Assembly: GCA_035260545.1 (NCBI GenBank)
Contig: DATFUZ010000102.1
Location: 1 to 14,090, forward strand
Direction: 5' to 3'
Source of the DNA: DATDDB01 sp035260545
GTDB taxonomy: Bacteria > Pseudomonadota > Gammaproteobacteria > Burkholderiales > Gallionellaceae
Length of the DNA stretch: 14,090 nt
The notes under the pieces were generated by a model. That model ran no database searches. It had not been told where the DNA came from and was given only the letters and a program-made list of their open reading frames with translations. A program made the position numbers and the translations under genes. Position 1 is the stretch's first letter; each line of letters begins with the position of its first letter. Shown here piece by piece: positions 4,485-14,090 of this stretch.

Positions 4485-5336
4485 ATGACTCACCAGCCAG
4501 TTTCGACGCAAGAGACCCGCCAGCTCGTGCTCGGCGCGGTTGCGCACCTCCTGCGGCCCCTGATTCGCCTACTGCTGTCGCAGGGCATTACTTTCACGGT
4601 CTTTTGCGATGCGGCGCGGGCGATCTATGTGAAGGTTGCGGATCAGGAATTCAAATTGCCGGACAAGCCGCAGACCGACAGCCGGGTCAGCCTGCTGACG
4701 GGCATCCACCGGCGTGAAGTGAACCGATTGCGCAACGAGCCGGTGCAGGAAATCACGCTGTCGCCGCACGCTTCGATGAGCGCGCTGCTGCTGGCGACCT
4801 GGAGCGGTCATCCCGATTACGTGGACGAGCAGGGTGCGCCAATTCCGTTGCCGCGCCTGGCGAGCAAGGGCGCAGATCGCTCCTTCGAGGCACTGGTGCA
4901 GTCCATCAGCAAGGACTTCCGCGCGCGCGTCGTGCTGGACGAATGGTTGCGGCAAGGCGTGGTGCGTGTCGATGACGGCGATATCGTGCACCTGATGCCC
5001 GACGCATTTGCCCAGCCGCAGGAAATGGACGAGAAGGCATTCTATTTCGGACAGAATATCCACGATCACCTGGCGGCGACGGCACATAACCTGAGCGGGG
5101 GCCAGCCACCTTTCCTGGAGCGCTGCGTGTTCTACGACAAGTTGAGCGCCGAATCCATCAATGAACTCGCAGCTTATTCCCGAAGTGTCGGCATGAAGGC
5201 GTTGCAGGCCGTGAACAAGCGAGCCGCCGAGCTGCAGAAGCGGGACCGCGATCACGCGGCCGCGCTATATCGAACGAACTTTGGCGTCTATCAATACAGC
5301 GCCCCGGAGGCTTCGCATGAACACCCTCAGAACTAG
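4485..5336 (+). CDS. DUF6502-like protein, possible DNA-binding regulator
   Basis: A 283-residue cytoplasmic protein without signal peptide or convincing membrane segment. Its N-terminal third (LLRPLIRLLLSQGITFTVFCDAARAIYV, then QTDSRVSLLTGIHRREVNRL, residues 64-82) matches my memory of DUF6502 proteins. The second segment reads like a helix-turn-helix: a short helix, LTG turn, then a recognition-type helix with HRREVNRLR. The middle (residues 130-180) is mixed alpha/beta, and the C-terminal 75 residues (YDKLSAESI to YQY) look helical. The ATG at 4485 has no clear ribosome site but agrees with the family start. It is divergent from the acidic-protein gene, with the two dyads in the gap, and its end overlaps the FecR gene by 20 bp, implying translational coupling. 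A role as regulator of the locus is an inference; no experimental function is known to me. Confidence 0.7.
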   Translation: MTHQPVSTQETRQLVLGAVAHLLRPLIRLLLSQGITFTVFCDAARAIYVKVADQEFKLPDKPQTDSRVSLLTGIHRREVNRLRNEPVQEITLSPHASMSALLLATWSGHPDYVDEQGAPIPLPRLASKGADRSFEALVQSISKDFRARVVLDEWLRQGVVRVDDGDIVHLMPDAFAQPQEMDEKAFYFGQNIHDHLAATAHNLSGGQPPFLERCVFYDKLSAESINELAAYSRSVGMKALQAVNKRAAELQKRDRDHAAALYRTNFGVYQYSAPEASHEHPQN

Positions 5337-6339
5337 ACGAATCCTGGCCCGCCTGGCGGCACTGCTTGGCGTGGTCGCGCTGGCGAGCGCGCCGGCGTGG
5401 GGGGCCTCGTTCAATTGCGGTTATCCCGCTGCGGGGGGTAGCGGCATGGGCGGCACCGGCACAACGGCCCGCCACGGCGGCATTGGCGGCACAGGCACTG
5501 TTGCCGAGGGAACAGGCATGGGCGGCACGGGCATCCGGCCCGAGCTCGCCGCAGGCGCAACCGGACTCGCCGGACATGTCATCTTCAGTCAGGGTACGGC
5601 AGAGGCGCGGGGCGCGGACGGCAACCGGGCGCTGGTGAAAGGCTCGCCGGTGTGCGTGGGCGATACCATCGTGACGGCGCCGGCGGCGCAAGTGCAGATT
5701 CGGATGGCGGATGGCGGCATGATCGCCGTCCGCTCCGGCACGAAAATGAAGATCGACGTGTTCCACTTCGACGGCAAGGAAGACGGCACGGAAAAGAGCG
5801 TCATCACCCTGCTGCAGGGCGGATTCCGCGCTCTGACGGGCATGGTGGGCCATACCCACAAGGAGAATTACAGCATCCGGACACCGTTTGCCGTTATCGG
5901 GATACGCGGGACCGATCACGAGCCCATGTTCATTCCGAATCCGGCCCCGGGCCAGAAAGGGGCGGGCACGCCGGGAACCTATGACAAGGTCAACAGCGGC
6001 GGCGTGGTGATCCGCAATGCGCACGGGTCGGTTGACGTCAAGCCTGACCAGGTCGGATTCGTGCCGAACGACCCTGCATCGGAGCCGATGCTGCTGCACG
6101 AAATGCCCGGATTCTATCGTCCGGGAGGAGGCGGTGCGGAGCGCGAAGGCGCGTCTCGCCGTGGCGGCGAAGGCGAGATGCCGGGCGGGCGCCATGGCCA
6201 TGAGGGGGGCAGAGGGCGCGGGGAATCGACGCGGATACACGTCCCCGAGCCGCATGGGAACGAGGTACAATCCCCTGAAATGAGGATGCCGGAAGTTAAC
6301 ATGCCCGAAGCGCCCGAGTCATCCGGAGCGGACGACTGA
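5317..6339 (+). CDS. Exported FecR-domain protein with GMGGTG repeats
   Basis: The protein is 340 residues. The Arg-rich start and hydrophobic core form a signal peptide with probable cleavage after AWG (about residue 29). Next comes a Gly-rich stretch (about residues 35-75) with three G(M/I)GGTG units, then a FecR domain (about 83-210) running from GHVIFSQGTAEA through VGDTIVTAPAAQVQIRMADGG to SIRTPFAVIGIRGTDHEP. The tail (about 268-340) is Gly/Arg/Glu-rich and probably disordered, ending with MRMPEVNMPEAPE repeats. Unlike the classic FecR anti-sigma factor it lacks an N-terminal anti-sigma segment and a following FecA receptor. It therefore belongs to the exported, structural-looking FecR proteins. 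The ATG at 5317 has GGAGG six bases upstream; a TTG at 5281 is less likely. It overlaps the DUF6502 gene and lies 27 bp before the TPR-barrel gene. Confidence 0.82.
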   Translation: MNTLRTRRILARLAALLGVVALASAPAWGASFNCGYPAAGGSGMGGTGTTARHGGIGGTGTVAEGTGMGGTGIRPELAAGATGLAGHVIFSQGTAEARGADGNRALVKGSPVCVGDTIVTAPAAQVQIRMADGGMIAVRSGTKMKIDVFHFDGKEDGTEKSVITLLQGGFRALTGMVGHTHKENYSIRTPFAVIGIRGTDHEPMFIPNPAPGQKGAGTPGTYDKVNSGGVVIRNAHGSVDVKPDQVGFVPNDPASEPMLLHEMPGFYRPGGGGAEREGASRRGGEGEMPGGRHGHEGGRGRGESTRIHVPEPHGNEVQSPEMRMPEVNMPEAPESSGADD

Positions 6340-6366
6340 TCTTGCGTTTTCGAATTGACTGACTGC

Positions 6367-7761
6367 ATGAAACACCTTCGCACTTGGCTGTGCTGGCTCG
6401 TGCTTGCTGCATCGGGCGTGGCAAGCGCACAGGCCCAAACCTCGCCGTCCGGTGCCACGCCGCAAGTTCAGCAGGCGGAGGTTCTGCTCGAGCAAAACAA
6501 GCCCGAGCAGGCATATGCGCTGCTGGCGCCGCTGGAATCCAGTCTGGCGGGCGAGGTGAAATACGACTATCTGCTGGGCATCAGCGCACTGAAATCGGGG
6601 AAGGCCAGCCTGGCGGTGTTTGCCCTTGAGCGTGCGCATGCGACCGATCCCGGATACAAGGAAGTCGGCCTGTGGCTGGGCATCGCCTATTACCAGTCAG
6701 GCGACCTGGAGCGCGCGAAACCGGCCTTCGAAGGCGTGGTGCAGCACGGAAGCGGCGCGGCGCGGGACAAGGCGCAGCGATACCTCGATGTCCTCCAGCA
6801 GGAGGAGGCGAGAAGACGCCACAAGGCGACGCTGACGGGCAAGTTGGAGTTCGGCGTCGGTCACGACAGCAATATCACCAACAGTTCGCTCGGTACCGTC
6901 AACGCGTCGCAATACGCTGCCTCTCTGCTGGCGCCCTCCAGCAATCAGGGAGGATGGGAGACTGTGATGAATCTCGGCGTGGAAGGGAGGGTGCCGGTGT
7001 CGGGTGATTACCTCTATCTGTCCGCGGATGACCAGAGGCGCGACTACAATGGCAACGATTTCATGAACGCCAACATGGTCACCATGCGTGGCGGGCTGAT
7101 GACGGACGATAACGGCAGCCAGTCCAAGTATGGCCTGTGGCAGCGTCATTTCAGGCAGCAGGGAACGCTGTTCGCGATAAACGGCATCGCCAACGATTAT
7201 GACATCGGCGGGGCGGAAGCCAGCACCCGGCGCAAACTGTCTTCGCAGAGCTATCTCGGATTCAACGCGCAATACAACCAGGTCCGCTTCCTCTCGAACA
7301 GTCCGGACGACACGGACCAGCTCGTGGCGGGCACGAACTATATGCACCTGTTCCAGACCCGGGGCAAGCCCGTCCTCTACCTTGGCTATTCCTATCTGTA
7401 CGACCAGGCGGTGGGTACGAAGGTCTCCTATAACCCGCAATATGGAGACGGCACGACCACCGCGGGCCGCGCCACCCATTTCATCTCCGGTTATTTACGG
7501 TATTCGATAAGCAGCGACGTCGACCTCGAGTCCACGGATTACGTGTTCTTCCGCCGGGACACCGGCGCCTATGCGCGATCGCCCATCATCGACTACGGCA
7601 GGGACAGGACCACCTACCTGTCGCTGGGCGCGAACTGGGAATTCAGCCCCAAGTGGACTTTGCGCTCGCGCCTCGCGCGGACCAGCAGCCGCTCCAATAT
7701 TCCCGGATACTCATACGACAAGACCGAGTTGCTGTTCACCGTCCGGCGCGACTTCAATTGA
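6367..7761 (+). CDS. TPR plus outer-membrane beta-barrel protein, SLAM/DUF560-like
   Basis: The protein is 464 residues. A signal peptide (about residues 1-24, ending AQAQ) precedes TPR-type helices (about 30-145: QAEVLLEQNKPEQAYALLAPLE, then GISALKSGKASLAVFALERA, then LGIAYYQSGDLERAKPAFEG). From about residue 158 a barrel follows with alternating aromatic strands, starting KLEFGVGHDSN and ending TELLFTVRRDFN. TPR followed by a barrel with a 'GxDSN' first strand is the plan of surface lipoprotein assembly modifiers (PF04575) and related exporters, although I see no further diagnostic motif. The ATG at 6367 starts the signal peptide cleanly; a TTG at 6355 would add only MTDC. No good ribosome site is visible. 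It follows the FecR gene by 27 bp and converges on queF with a 9-bp gap and no terminator. Export of the FecR protein is a reasonable but untested guess. Confidence 0.72.
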   Translation: MKHLRTWLCWLVLAASGVASAQAQTSPSGATPQVQQAEVLLEQNKPEQAYALLAPLESSLAGEVKYDYLLGISALKSGKASLAVFALERAHATDPGYKEVGLWLGIAYYQSGDLERAKPAFEGVVQHGSGAARDKAQRYLDVLQQEEARRRHKATLTGKLEFGVGHDSNITNSSLGTVNASQYAASLLAPSSNQGGWETVMNLGVEGRVPVSGDYLYLSADDQRRDYNGNDFMNANMVTMRGGLMTDDNGSQSKYGLWQRHFRQQGTLFAINGIANDYDIGGAEASTRRKLSSQSYLGFNAQYNQVRFLSNSPDDTDQLVAGTNYMHLFQTRGKPVLYLGYSYLYDQAVGTKVSYNPQYGDGTTTAGRATHFISGYLRYSISSDVDLESTDYVFFRRDTGAYARSPIIDYGRDRTTYLSLGANWEFSPKWTLRSRLARTSSRSNIPGYSYDKTELLFTVRRDFN

Positions 7762-7770
7762 GCGTGTTGC

Positions 7771-8190
7771 TCAGCCGCGGGTATTGGATTGCGTCTCGAA
7801 CCGCGCCAGTTCGACCATGGGCTGCGGCTGCCAGCCGGCCTTGCGGTGTTCGGCCACGACATTGGTGAATATTCCGCCGCGCACGTAGAACTTGGCGGTG
7901 AGACGCATGAAGCGCGGCTGGGTGGCAGCCGCCAGGTCGTCCAGGATGCGATTGGTCACGTCCTCGTGGAAGTGCCCCTCGTTGCGGAACGACCAGATAT
8001 AGAGCTTCAGGCTCTTGAGTTCGATGCAGGTCTGGTCCGGAATGTAGTCCAGAAAAAGGGTGGCGAAATCCGGCTGGCCGGTTTTCGGGCACAAACAGGT
8101 AAATTCGGGAATTTCCATGTGAATGTGGTAGTCCCGGGCCGCCTGCGGATTGGGAAAAGTTTCCAACGTCTTAGAGGGTTGAGTCGTCAT
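7771..8190 (-). CDS. queF: NADPH-dependent 7-cyano-7-deazaguanine (preQ0) reductase QueF
   Basis: QueF reduces the nitrile of preQ0 to the aminomethyl group of preQ1, the last free-base step before queuosine is put into tRNA. At 139 residues this is the short, unimodular form related to B. subtilis QueF, not the two-domain E. coli form. The active-site segment FTCLCPKTGQPDFA carries the presumed nucleophile Cys34 and the proton donor Asp41. ELKSLKLY (57-64) is the QueF signature, and the substrate-binding GHFHEDVTN has His75-Glu76. The ATG at 8188-8190 fits the family start, with AAGG upstream. It is divergent from smc with 64 bp between start codons and converges on the TPR-barrel gene. No other queuosine gene is in the window. 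I see no preQ1 riboswitch in the short leader. Confidence 0.95.
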   Translation of the reverse strand: MTTQPSKTLETFPNPQAARDYHIHMEIPEFTCLCPKTGQPDFATLFLDYIPDQTCIELKSLKLYIWSFRNEGHFHEDVTNRILDDLAAATQPRFMRLTAKFYVRGGIFTNVVAEHRKAGWQPQPMVELARFETQSNTRG

Positions 8191-8191
8191 T

Positions 8192-8219
8192 TTGAGCCTT
8201 GAGCTGATTCGGTTAAAAT
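8192..8219 (+). promoter_or_regulatory. Candidate smc promoter
   Basis: TTGAGC (8192-8197), a 16-bp spacer, then TAAAAT (8214-8219). The predicted start near 8226 leaves a leader of about 29 nt before the TTG start of smc. The -10 lies in the same 12-base string (TTCGGTTAAAAT) found before lysC. It begins just upstream of the queF start codon. Confidence 0.5.
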
Positions 8220-8228
8220 AGCCCGATT

Positions 8229-8234
8229 ATTATA
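8229..8234 (-). promoter_or_regulatory. Candidate queF -10 element TATAAT
   Basis: A perfect TATAAT on the minus strand at 8229-8234 would start queF transcription near 8222, about 32 nt before its ATG. The -35 (GCAATT at 8253-8258 with an 18-bp spacer) is weak and overlaps the smc start codon. Its start region coincides with that of smc. Confidence 0.45.
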
Positions 8235-8254
8235 AAACGTTTGTTCGATTCAAA

Positions 8255-11200
8255 TTGCGCCTTTCCCACATCAAACTTGCCGGGTTCAAATCTTTCGTTG
8301 ATCCCACGCATATCTCCCTGCCCGGTCAACTCGTCGGCATCGTGGGACCCAACGGGTGCGGCAAATCCAACATCATCGACGCCTTGCGCTGGGTGCTGGG
8401 CGAATCCCGGGCCTCGGCACTGCGCGGCGAGTCGATGCAGGACGTCATCTTCAACGGTTCCGACAAGCGCAAGCCGGTTGCCCGCGCCAGCGTAGAACTG
8501 GTTTTCGACAACAGCCTGGGCAAGGCTGCGGGCCAGTGGTCCAGCTACGCCGAAATCGCCATCAAGCGCGTGCTGCAGCGCGATGGCGAATCCAGCTATT
8601 ACATAAACAACCAGCACGTCCGCCGCAAGGACATCACCGACATCTTCCTGGGCACCGGCCTGGGGGCGCGCGCCTATGCAATCATCGAGCAGGGCATGAT
8701 TTCGCGCATCATCGAGGCCAAGCCGGAGGAGCTTCGTGTTTTCCTGGAGGAGGCTGCGGGGGTATCGAAATACCGCGACCGCCGTCGTGAAACCGAGTTG
8801 CGCATCAAGGATACGCGCGAAAACCTGTTGCGCGTCGACGACATCAGGCAGGAGCTGGAAAAGCAGATCGTTCACCTGGCGGAACAGGCCGAGGTGGCGA
8901 AAAACTACCGCGAACTCGAAACGCAGCGCGAGACCACCCAGCACCTGCTGTGGCTGGTGAACAAGCAGGAGGCGGAGGCGCGGCGTGCGCGCATCGCCCA
9001 GCAGATCGAGAAATCGAAGACCGAACTCGAGGCGGAAACCGCCCGTCTGCGCGAAATAGAAAGCGAGCTGGAAGCGTCGCGCAGCGGCCATTATCAGCTT
9101 TCCGATGCCCTGCACGGCAAGCAGGGCGAGTTGTATGCGGTGAATGCCGAGATTGCGCGGCTAGAGCAGCATATCGCGCATCTCGAAGACCAGCGCACCC
9201 GCCTTTCCCACCAGATCACCAGCACGGAAGCGCAGATCGAGCAGCAGCGCCGGCAACTGGAAGGCGTCAAGGGCCTGCTCGATCACTGGACCCAGCAGCG
9301 CGAGGAAGCTGCTGTGAAGGTGGAGGAATACGAAAACCGCGCTAATACCGCGGCGCTCGACCTGCCCCAGGCAGAGGAGGCGGCGCGCACCGCGCAAGAG
9401 CGGAATAACGCCGTGCAGCGCGAGCAGCTCGTGGTCCAGCAGCAATTGCAGCTCGCCGACACCCAGCGTGAGCACATCGCGCGTAACCTGCAGCAGCTGG
9501 ACGCGCGGCGCGCGCGGCTGCTCTCCGAGCAGGACAACCTGCCGCGTCCCGATACCGAAGCCCTGGCCCAGGCGCAGCAGGAGGCGGGCGAACTGGAAAT
9601 GGAATACCAGGCGCAGCAGGAGGAACTGGCGCAATTGCAGGAACAATTGCCCACAGCCGACGCGGCGCGGCGCGACAAGCGTGCCGCAGCGCAGGAGCTG
9701 GAGCGGCAGCTGGCGCAGGTTGAGGCAAAGCTGGCCGCGCTGGAGCAGTTGCAGTCGCAGGGTGATGCCGATAAGAACCTCAAGCAGTGGCTGGCTGAGC
9801 ACCAATTGGACAAGCTGCCGCGCCTGTGGCAATCGGTGCGCATCGAATCCGGCTGGGAGGATGCGCTGGAAGCGGTGCTGCGCGAACGCATCAATGCCAT
9901 AGCCTTGCCGGACCTCCGCCAGACCACGGCCTGGAACGGCTTTCCGCCCGCCAAGCTGGCGGTGTACGCGCCTGATGGCAGCCGCGCCACGCCGGCATCG
10001 AATGCGGAATTCACGCCGCTCTCGCGCTATGTGACCTGCCAGGACGAACGCGCCGCACCCGTGGTCGCGGACTGGCTCGTAGGGGTGTACGCGGCGGATA
10101 GCCTGGAACAGGCGCTCGAACGGCGCGGGCAGCTGCCGTCAGGCGCATGGCTGGTGACCCCGCAGGGCCATCTGGTTGGGGCGCACAGCGTGTTGTTCCA
10201 CGCCCCGGACAGCCAGGTGCATGGCGTGCTGGCGCGCCAACGCGAAATCGAGCTGCTGCAGGAGCAGGTGGAGCGCCAGTCCGAAGCGCTGGCGCAAGGC
10301 AAAGAGGCTGCAGCGCACGCTGAGGAAAGCTATCACGCGATAGAAGGACGCATTGCGCCGATGCGCACATCGGCCAGCGACCTGCAGCAGCGCCAGCACG
10401 CCCTGCAGGTGCAGATACTCAAACTCAACCAGACGAACGAGCGCAGCAGCGAGCGCGCCGCGCAGATCTCGCAGGAACTGGAAGAGCTGAGCGACCAGAC
10501 AGCGGTCGAACACCGGCAGCAGGAAGAGATCGGCGAGCGCATGGAAGTGATGCGCGAAAAAATTGCGTTGCAAGCCGAGGAGGCGGAGCGGGCGAGGGCG
10601 GAGGCGCAGGCGCAGGATGCGCGTCTGCGCGAGCAGCGCGAGCATGTGCACAAGGCGCAGCAGGAACTGCAAGAGGCGCGCTTCTTTGCCAAGACCTGCG
10701 CGGAAAAGATTACCGACCTCGAACACAACCTCAAGCAGACCGGCGAGACGCTGGCCCGGCTGGAGCAAAGCGTGGCCGAAAACCGCACCGAACTCGCCAG
10801 GCTGGAAGACGGCAGCAGCGGGGAGCAATTGCAGGAGGCCCTGGAGCAGCGCCAGGGCCGCGAGCAGGCGCTGGCCGAGGCGCGGAATGCGCTGGAGCAC
10901 GCCACGGTCACGCTCAACAAACTCGAACAGGAGCGCATGACGTGCGAGCAGAAGCTCAATCCATTGCGTGAAAAGTCCGTTGAACTTACGCTCAAGGAGC
11001 AGGAGGCGCGGCTGCAATATGAGCAGTGGGCCGAAAACCTGCAGGGCGTGGACGAGGCGGCTCTTCTGCCGCTGCTGGAAGGGGTGAACGCCAAGCCTTC
11101 GGCATTGCAGGCAGAACTGGGCAAGCTGGGCGGGCAGATCGAGGCGCTGGGACCGGTGAACCTGGCGGCGCTGGAAGAATTGCAGGCAGGGCAGGAGCGA

Positions 11201-11779
11201 AAATCCTACCTGGACGCCCAGTCCGCCGACCTGACCGAAGCGCTGGCCACGCTGGAAGATGCGATCCACCGTATCGACAAGGAATCGCGCGACCTCCTGA
11301 TGGCGACCTACGACGAAGTGAACCGTCATTTGTCCGAGATGTTCCCGGTGCTGTTCGGCGGCGGCGAAGCGCGTCTCGTCCTTACCGGCGAGGAGATCCT
11401 GGACGCGGGTGTCCAAGTCATGGCGCACCCGCCCGGCAAGAAGAATGCATCCATCCACCTGCTCTCGGGCGGTGAAAAGGCGCTGACCGCCATCGCCCTG
11501 GTGTTCTCGCTGTTCCAGCTCAACCCGGCGCCGTTCTGCCTGCTGGATGAGGTGGACGCGCCGTTGGACGACACCAATACCGAACGTCTGGGCAAGCTGG
11601 TGCAGAAGATGTCGGAGCAGACGCAGTTCGTGTTCATCAGCCACAATCGCATCACCATGGAGATGGCCACGCATCTGGTCGGTGTCACCATGCAGGAGCG
11701 CGGCGTGTCGCACATGGTGGCAGTGGACATCGAGGCCGCCATGCGCATGCGCGACGACAATGCGGCCGTTGCGGCCTGA
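8255..11779 (+). CDS. smc: Chromosome partition protein Smc
   Basis: Smc is the ATPase of the bacterial condensin complex with ScpA/ScpB and organises and segregates the chromosome. It is 1174 residues, the normal length. The N-terminal head has MRLSHIKLAGFKSFVDPT and Walker A GPNGCGKS (31-38), followed by ALRWVLGE. Long Glu/Gln/Arg-rich coiled coils (about 165-505 and 650-1000) flank a globular hinge (about 510-650). The C-terminal head has the ABC signature LLSGGEKAL (1069-1077), Walker B FCLLDEVDAPLDD (1094-1106) and the switch His in FISHNRITM. The start is TTG at 8255: it gives the exact family N-terminus and no ATG or GTG does. There is no visible Shine-Dalgarno, so translation may be weak. 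The usual neighbours zipA and ligA are absent; acnA converges from the right. Confidence 0.97.
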   Translation: MRLSHIKLAGFKSFVDPTHISLPGQLVGIVGPNGCGKSNIIDALRWVLGESRASALRGESMQDVIFNGSDKRKPVARASVELVFDNSLGKAAGQWSSYAEIAIKRVLQRDGESSYYINNQHVRRKDITDIFLGTGLGARAYAIIEQGMISRIIEAKPEELRVFLEEAAGVSKYRDRRRETELRIKDTRENLLRVDDIRQELEKQIVHLAEQAEVAKNYRELETQRETTQHLLWLVNKQEAEARRARIAQQIEKSKTELEAETARLREIESELEASRSGHYQLSDALHGKQGELYAVNAEIARLEQHIAHLEDQRTRLSHQITSTEAQIEQQRRQLEGVKGLLDHWTQQREEAAVKVEEYENRANTAALDLPQAEEAARTAQERNNAVQREQLVVQQQLQLADTQREHIARNLQQLDARRARLLSEQDNLPRPDTEALAQAQQEAGELEMEYQAQQEELAQLQEQLPTADAARRDKRAAAQELERQLAQVEAKLAALEQLQSQGDADKNLKQWLAEHQLDKLPRLWQSVRIESGWEDALEAVLRERINAIALPDLRQTTAWNGFPPAKLAVYAPDGSRATPASNAEFTPLSRYVTCQDERAAPVVADWLVGVYAADSLEQALERRGQLPSGAWLVTPQGHLVGAHSVLFHAPDSQVHGVLARQREIELLQEQVERQSEALAQGKEAAAHAEESYHAIEGRIAPMRTSASDLQQRQHALQVQILKLNQTNERSSERAAQISQELEELSDQTAVEHRQQEEIGERMEVMREKIALQAEEAERARAEAQAQDARLREQREHVHKAQQELQEARFFAKTCAEKITDLEHNLKQTGETLARLEQSVAENRTELARLEDGSSGEQLQEALEQRQGREQALAEARNALEHATVTLNKLEQERMTCEQKLNPLREKSVELTLKEQEARLQYEQWAENLQGVDEAALLPLLEGVNAKPSALQAELGKLGGQIEALGPVNLAALEELQAGQERKSYLDAQSADLTEALATLEDAIHRIDKESRDLLMATYDEVNRHLSEMFPVLFGGGEARLVLTGEEILDAGVQVMAHPPGKKNASIHLLSGGEKALTAIALVFSLFQLNPAPFCLLDEVDAPLDDTNTERLGKLVQKMSEQTQFVFISHNRITMEMATHLVGVTMQERGVSHMVAVDIEAAMRMRDDNAAVAA

Positions 11780-11814
11780 TTCGCCGCCGACGCGCAGTTG
11801 CAGGGAACACCAAA

Positions 11815-11845
11815 AACAAAAGGCGGCCGCAAGGCCGCCTTTGTT
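11815..11845. terminator. Bidirectional terminator between smc and acnA
   Basis: AAAGGCGGCC (11819-11828) and GGCCGCCTTT (11833-11842) form a perfect 10-bp stem around a GCAA tetraloop. Rightwards it is followed by GTTCTT, and leftwards by TTTTGTTTTTGG. It lies 35 bp after the smc stop and 18 bp beyond the acnA stop, so it serves both convergent genes. Confidence 0.85.
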
Positions 11846-11862
11846 CTTGCACCTTCCTGGAT

Positions 11863-14090
<2,228 letters not shown>

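Noticed and set aside
3888..4488. Plus-strand repetitive frames rich in Arg/Phe or in Ser/Gly/Ala
   Set aside because: They are mirror images of the low-complexity acidic protein gene. They have no ribosome site, and the minus-strand frame has a signal peptide, AAGGAG and a strong promoter.
5158..6270. 370-codon minus-strand frame under the DUF6502 and FecR genes
   Set aside because: It is an Arg/Ala/His-rich shadow frame opposite a signal-peptide plus FecR-domain protein. It has no ribosome site or domain.
8190..8254. preQ1 riboswitch ahead of queF
   Set aside because: The leader is about 32 nt and lacks the pseudoknot-forming hairpin and A-rich tail of preQ1 aptamers.

Overview
The window looks like chromosomal DNA of a GC-rich betaproteobacterium, plausibly of the Nitrosomonadales (Gallionella/Sideroxydans/Sulfuricella type). 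This rests on the overall look of RecJ, LysC, HU, QueF, Smc and AcnA and on 'GGTTAAAATnGCC'-style promoters; no lineage marker was searched, so the placement is an inference.

Layout, left to right. (1) 1-2486, housekeeping: the 5' part of recJ (minus, cut by the left edge), a divergent lysC aspartokinase, then a tRNA-Ser(GCU) with its own sigma70 promoter and a near-ideal intrinsic terminator. The gene-free stretch 2008-2486 holds that terminator, two copies of a structured intergenic repeat, and the terminator of the next gene. (2) 2487-2771: hup, a HU-type nucleoid protein (minus). (3) 2772-7761, the accessory part: a divergent cell-envelope locus. Leftwards run an acidic Ala/Pro/Glu-rich exported protein, an outer-membrane beta-barrel ('transporter'/MetA-like) and a previously unlisted 51-residue single-pass membrane protein. 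Rightwards run a DUF6502-like protein with a helix-turn-helix-like segment, an exported FecR-domain protein with GMGGTG repeats, and a TPR plus beta-barrel outer-membrane protein. Between the two arms lie a strong leftward sigma70 promoter and two 17-bp operator-like dyads spaced exactly 31 bp. (4) 7771-14090, housekeeping: queF (minus), divergent smc with a TTG start, a shared bidirectional terminator, and acnA (minus, cut by the right edge).

How the genes may work together. The envelope locus looks like one regulated unit. The operator pair would control the leftward operon by occluding the promoter spacer and the start site. The rightward DUF6502-FecR-barrel set overlaps or is tightly spaced, and may pair an exported FecR protein with an outer-membrane exporter or assembly barrel. 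No substrate or inducer can be read from the sequence. The other genes act in recombination (recJ), lysine/threonine/methionine synthesis (lysC), queuosine (queF), chromosome condensation (smc, hup) and the TCA cycle (acnA), and their adjacency here does not imply a shared pathway.
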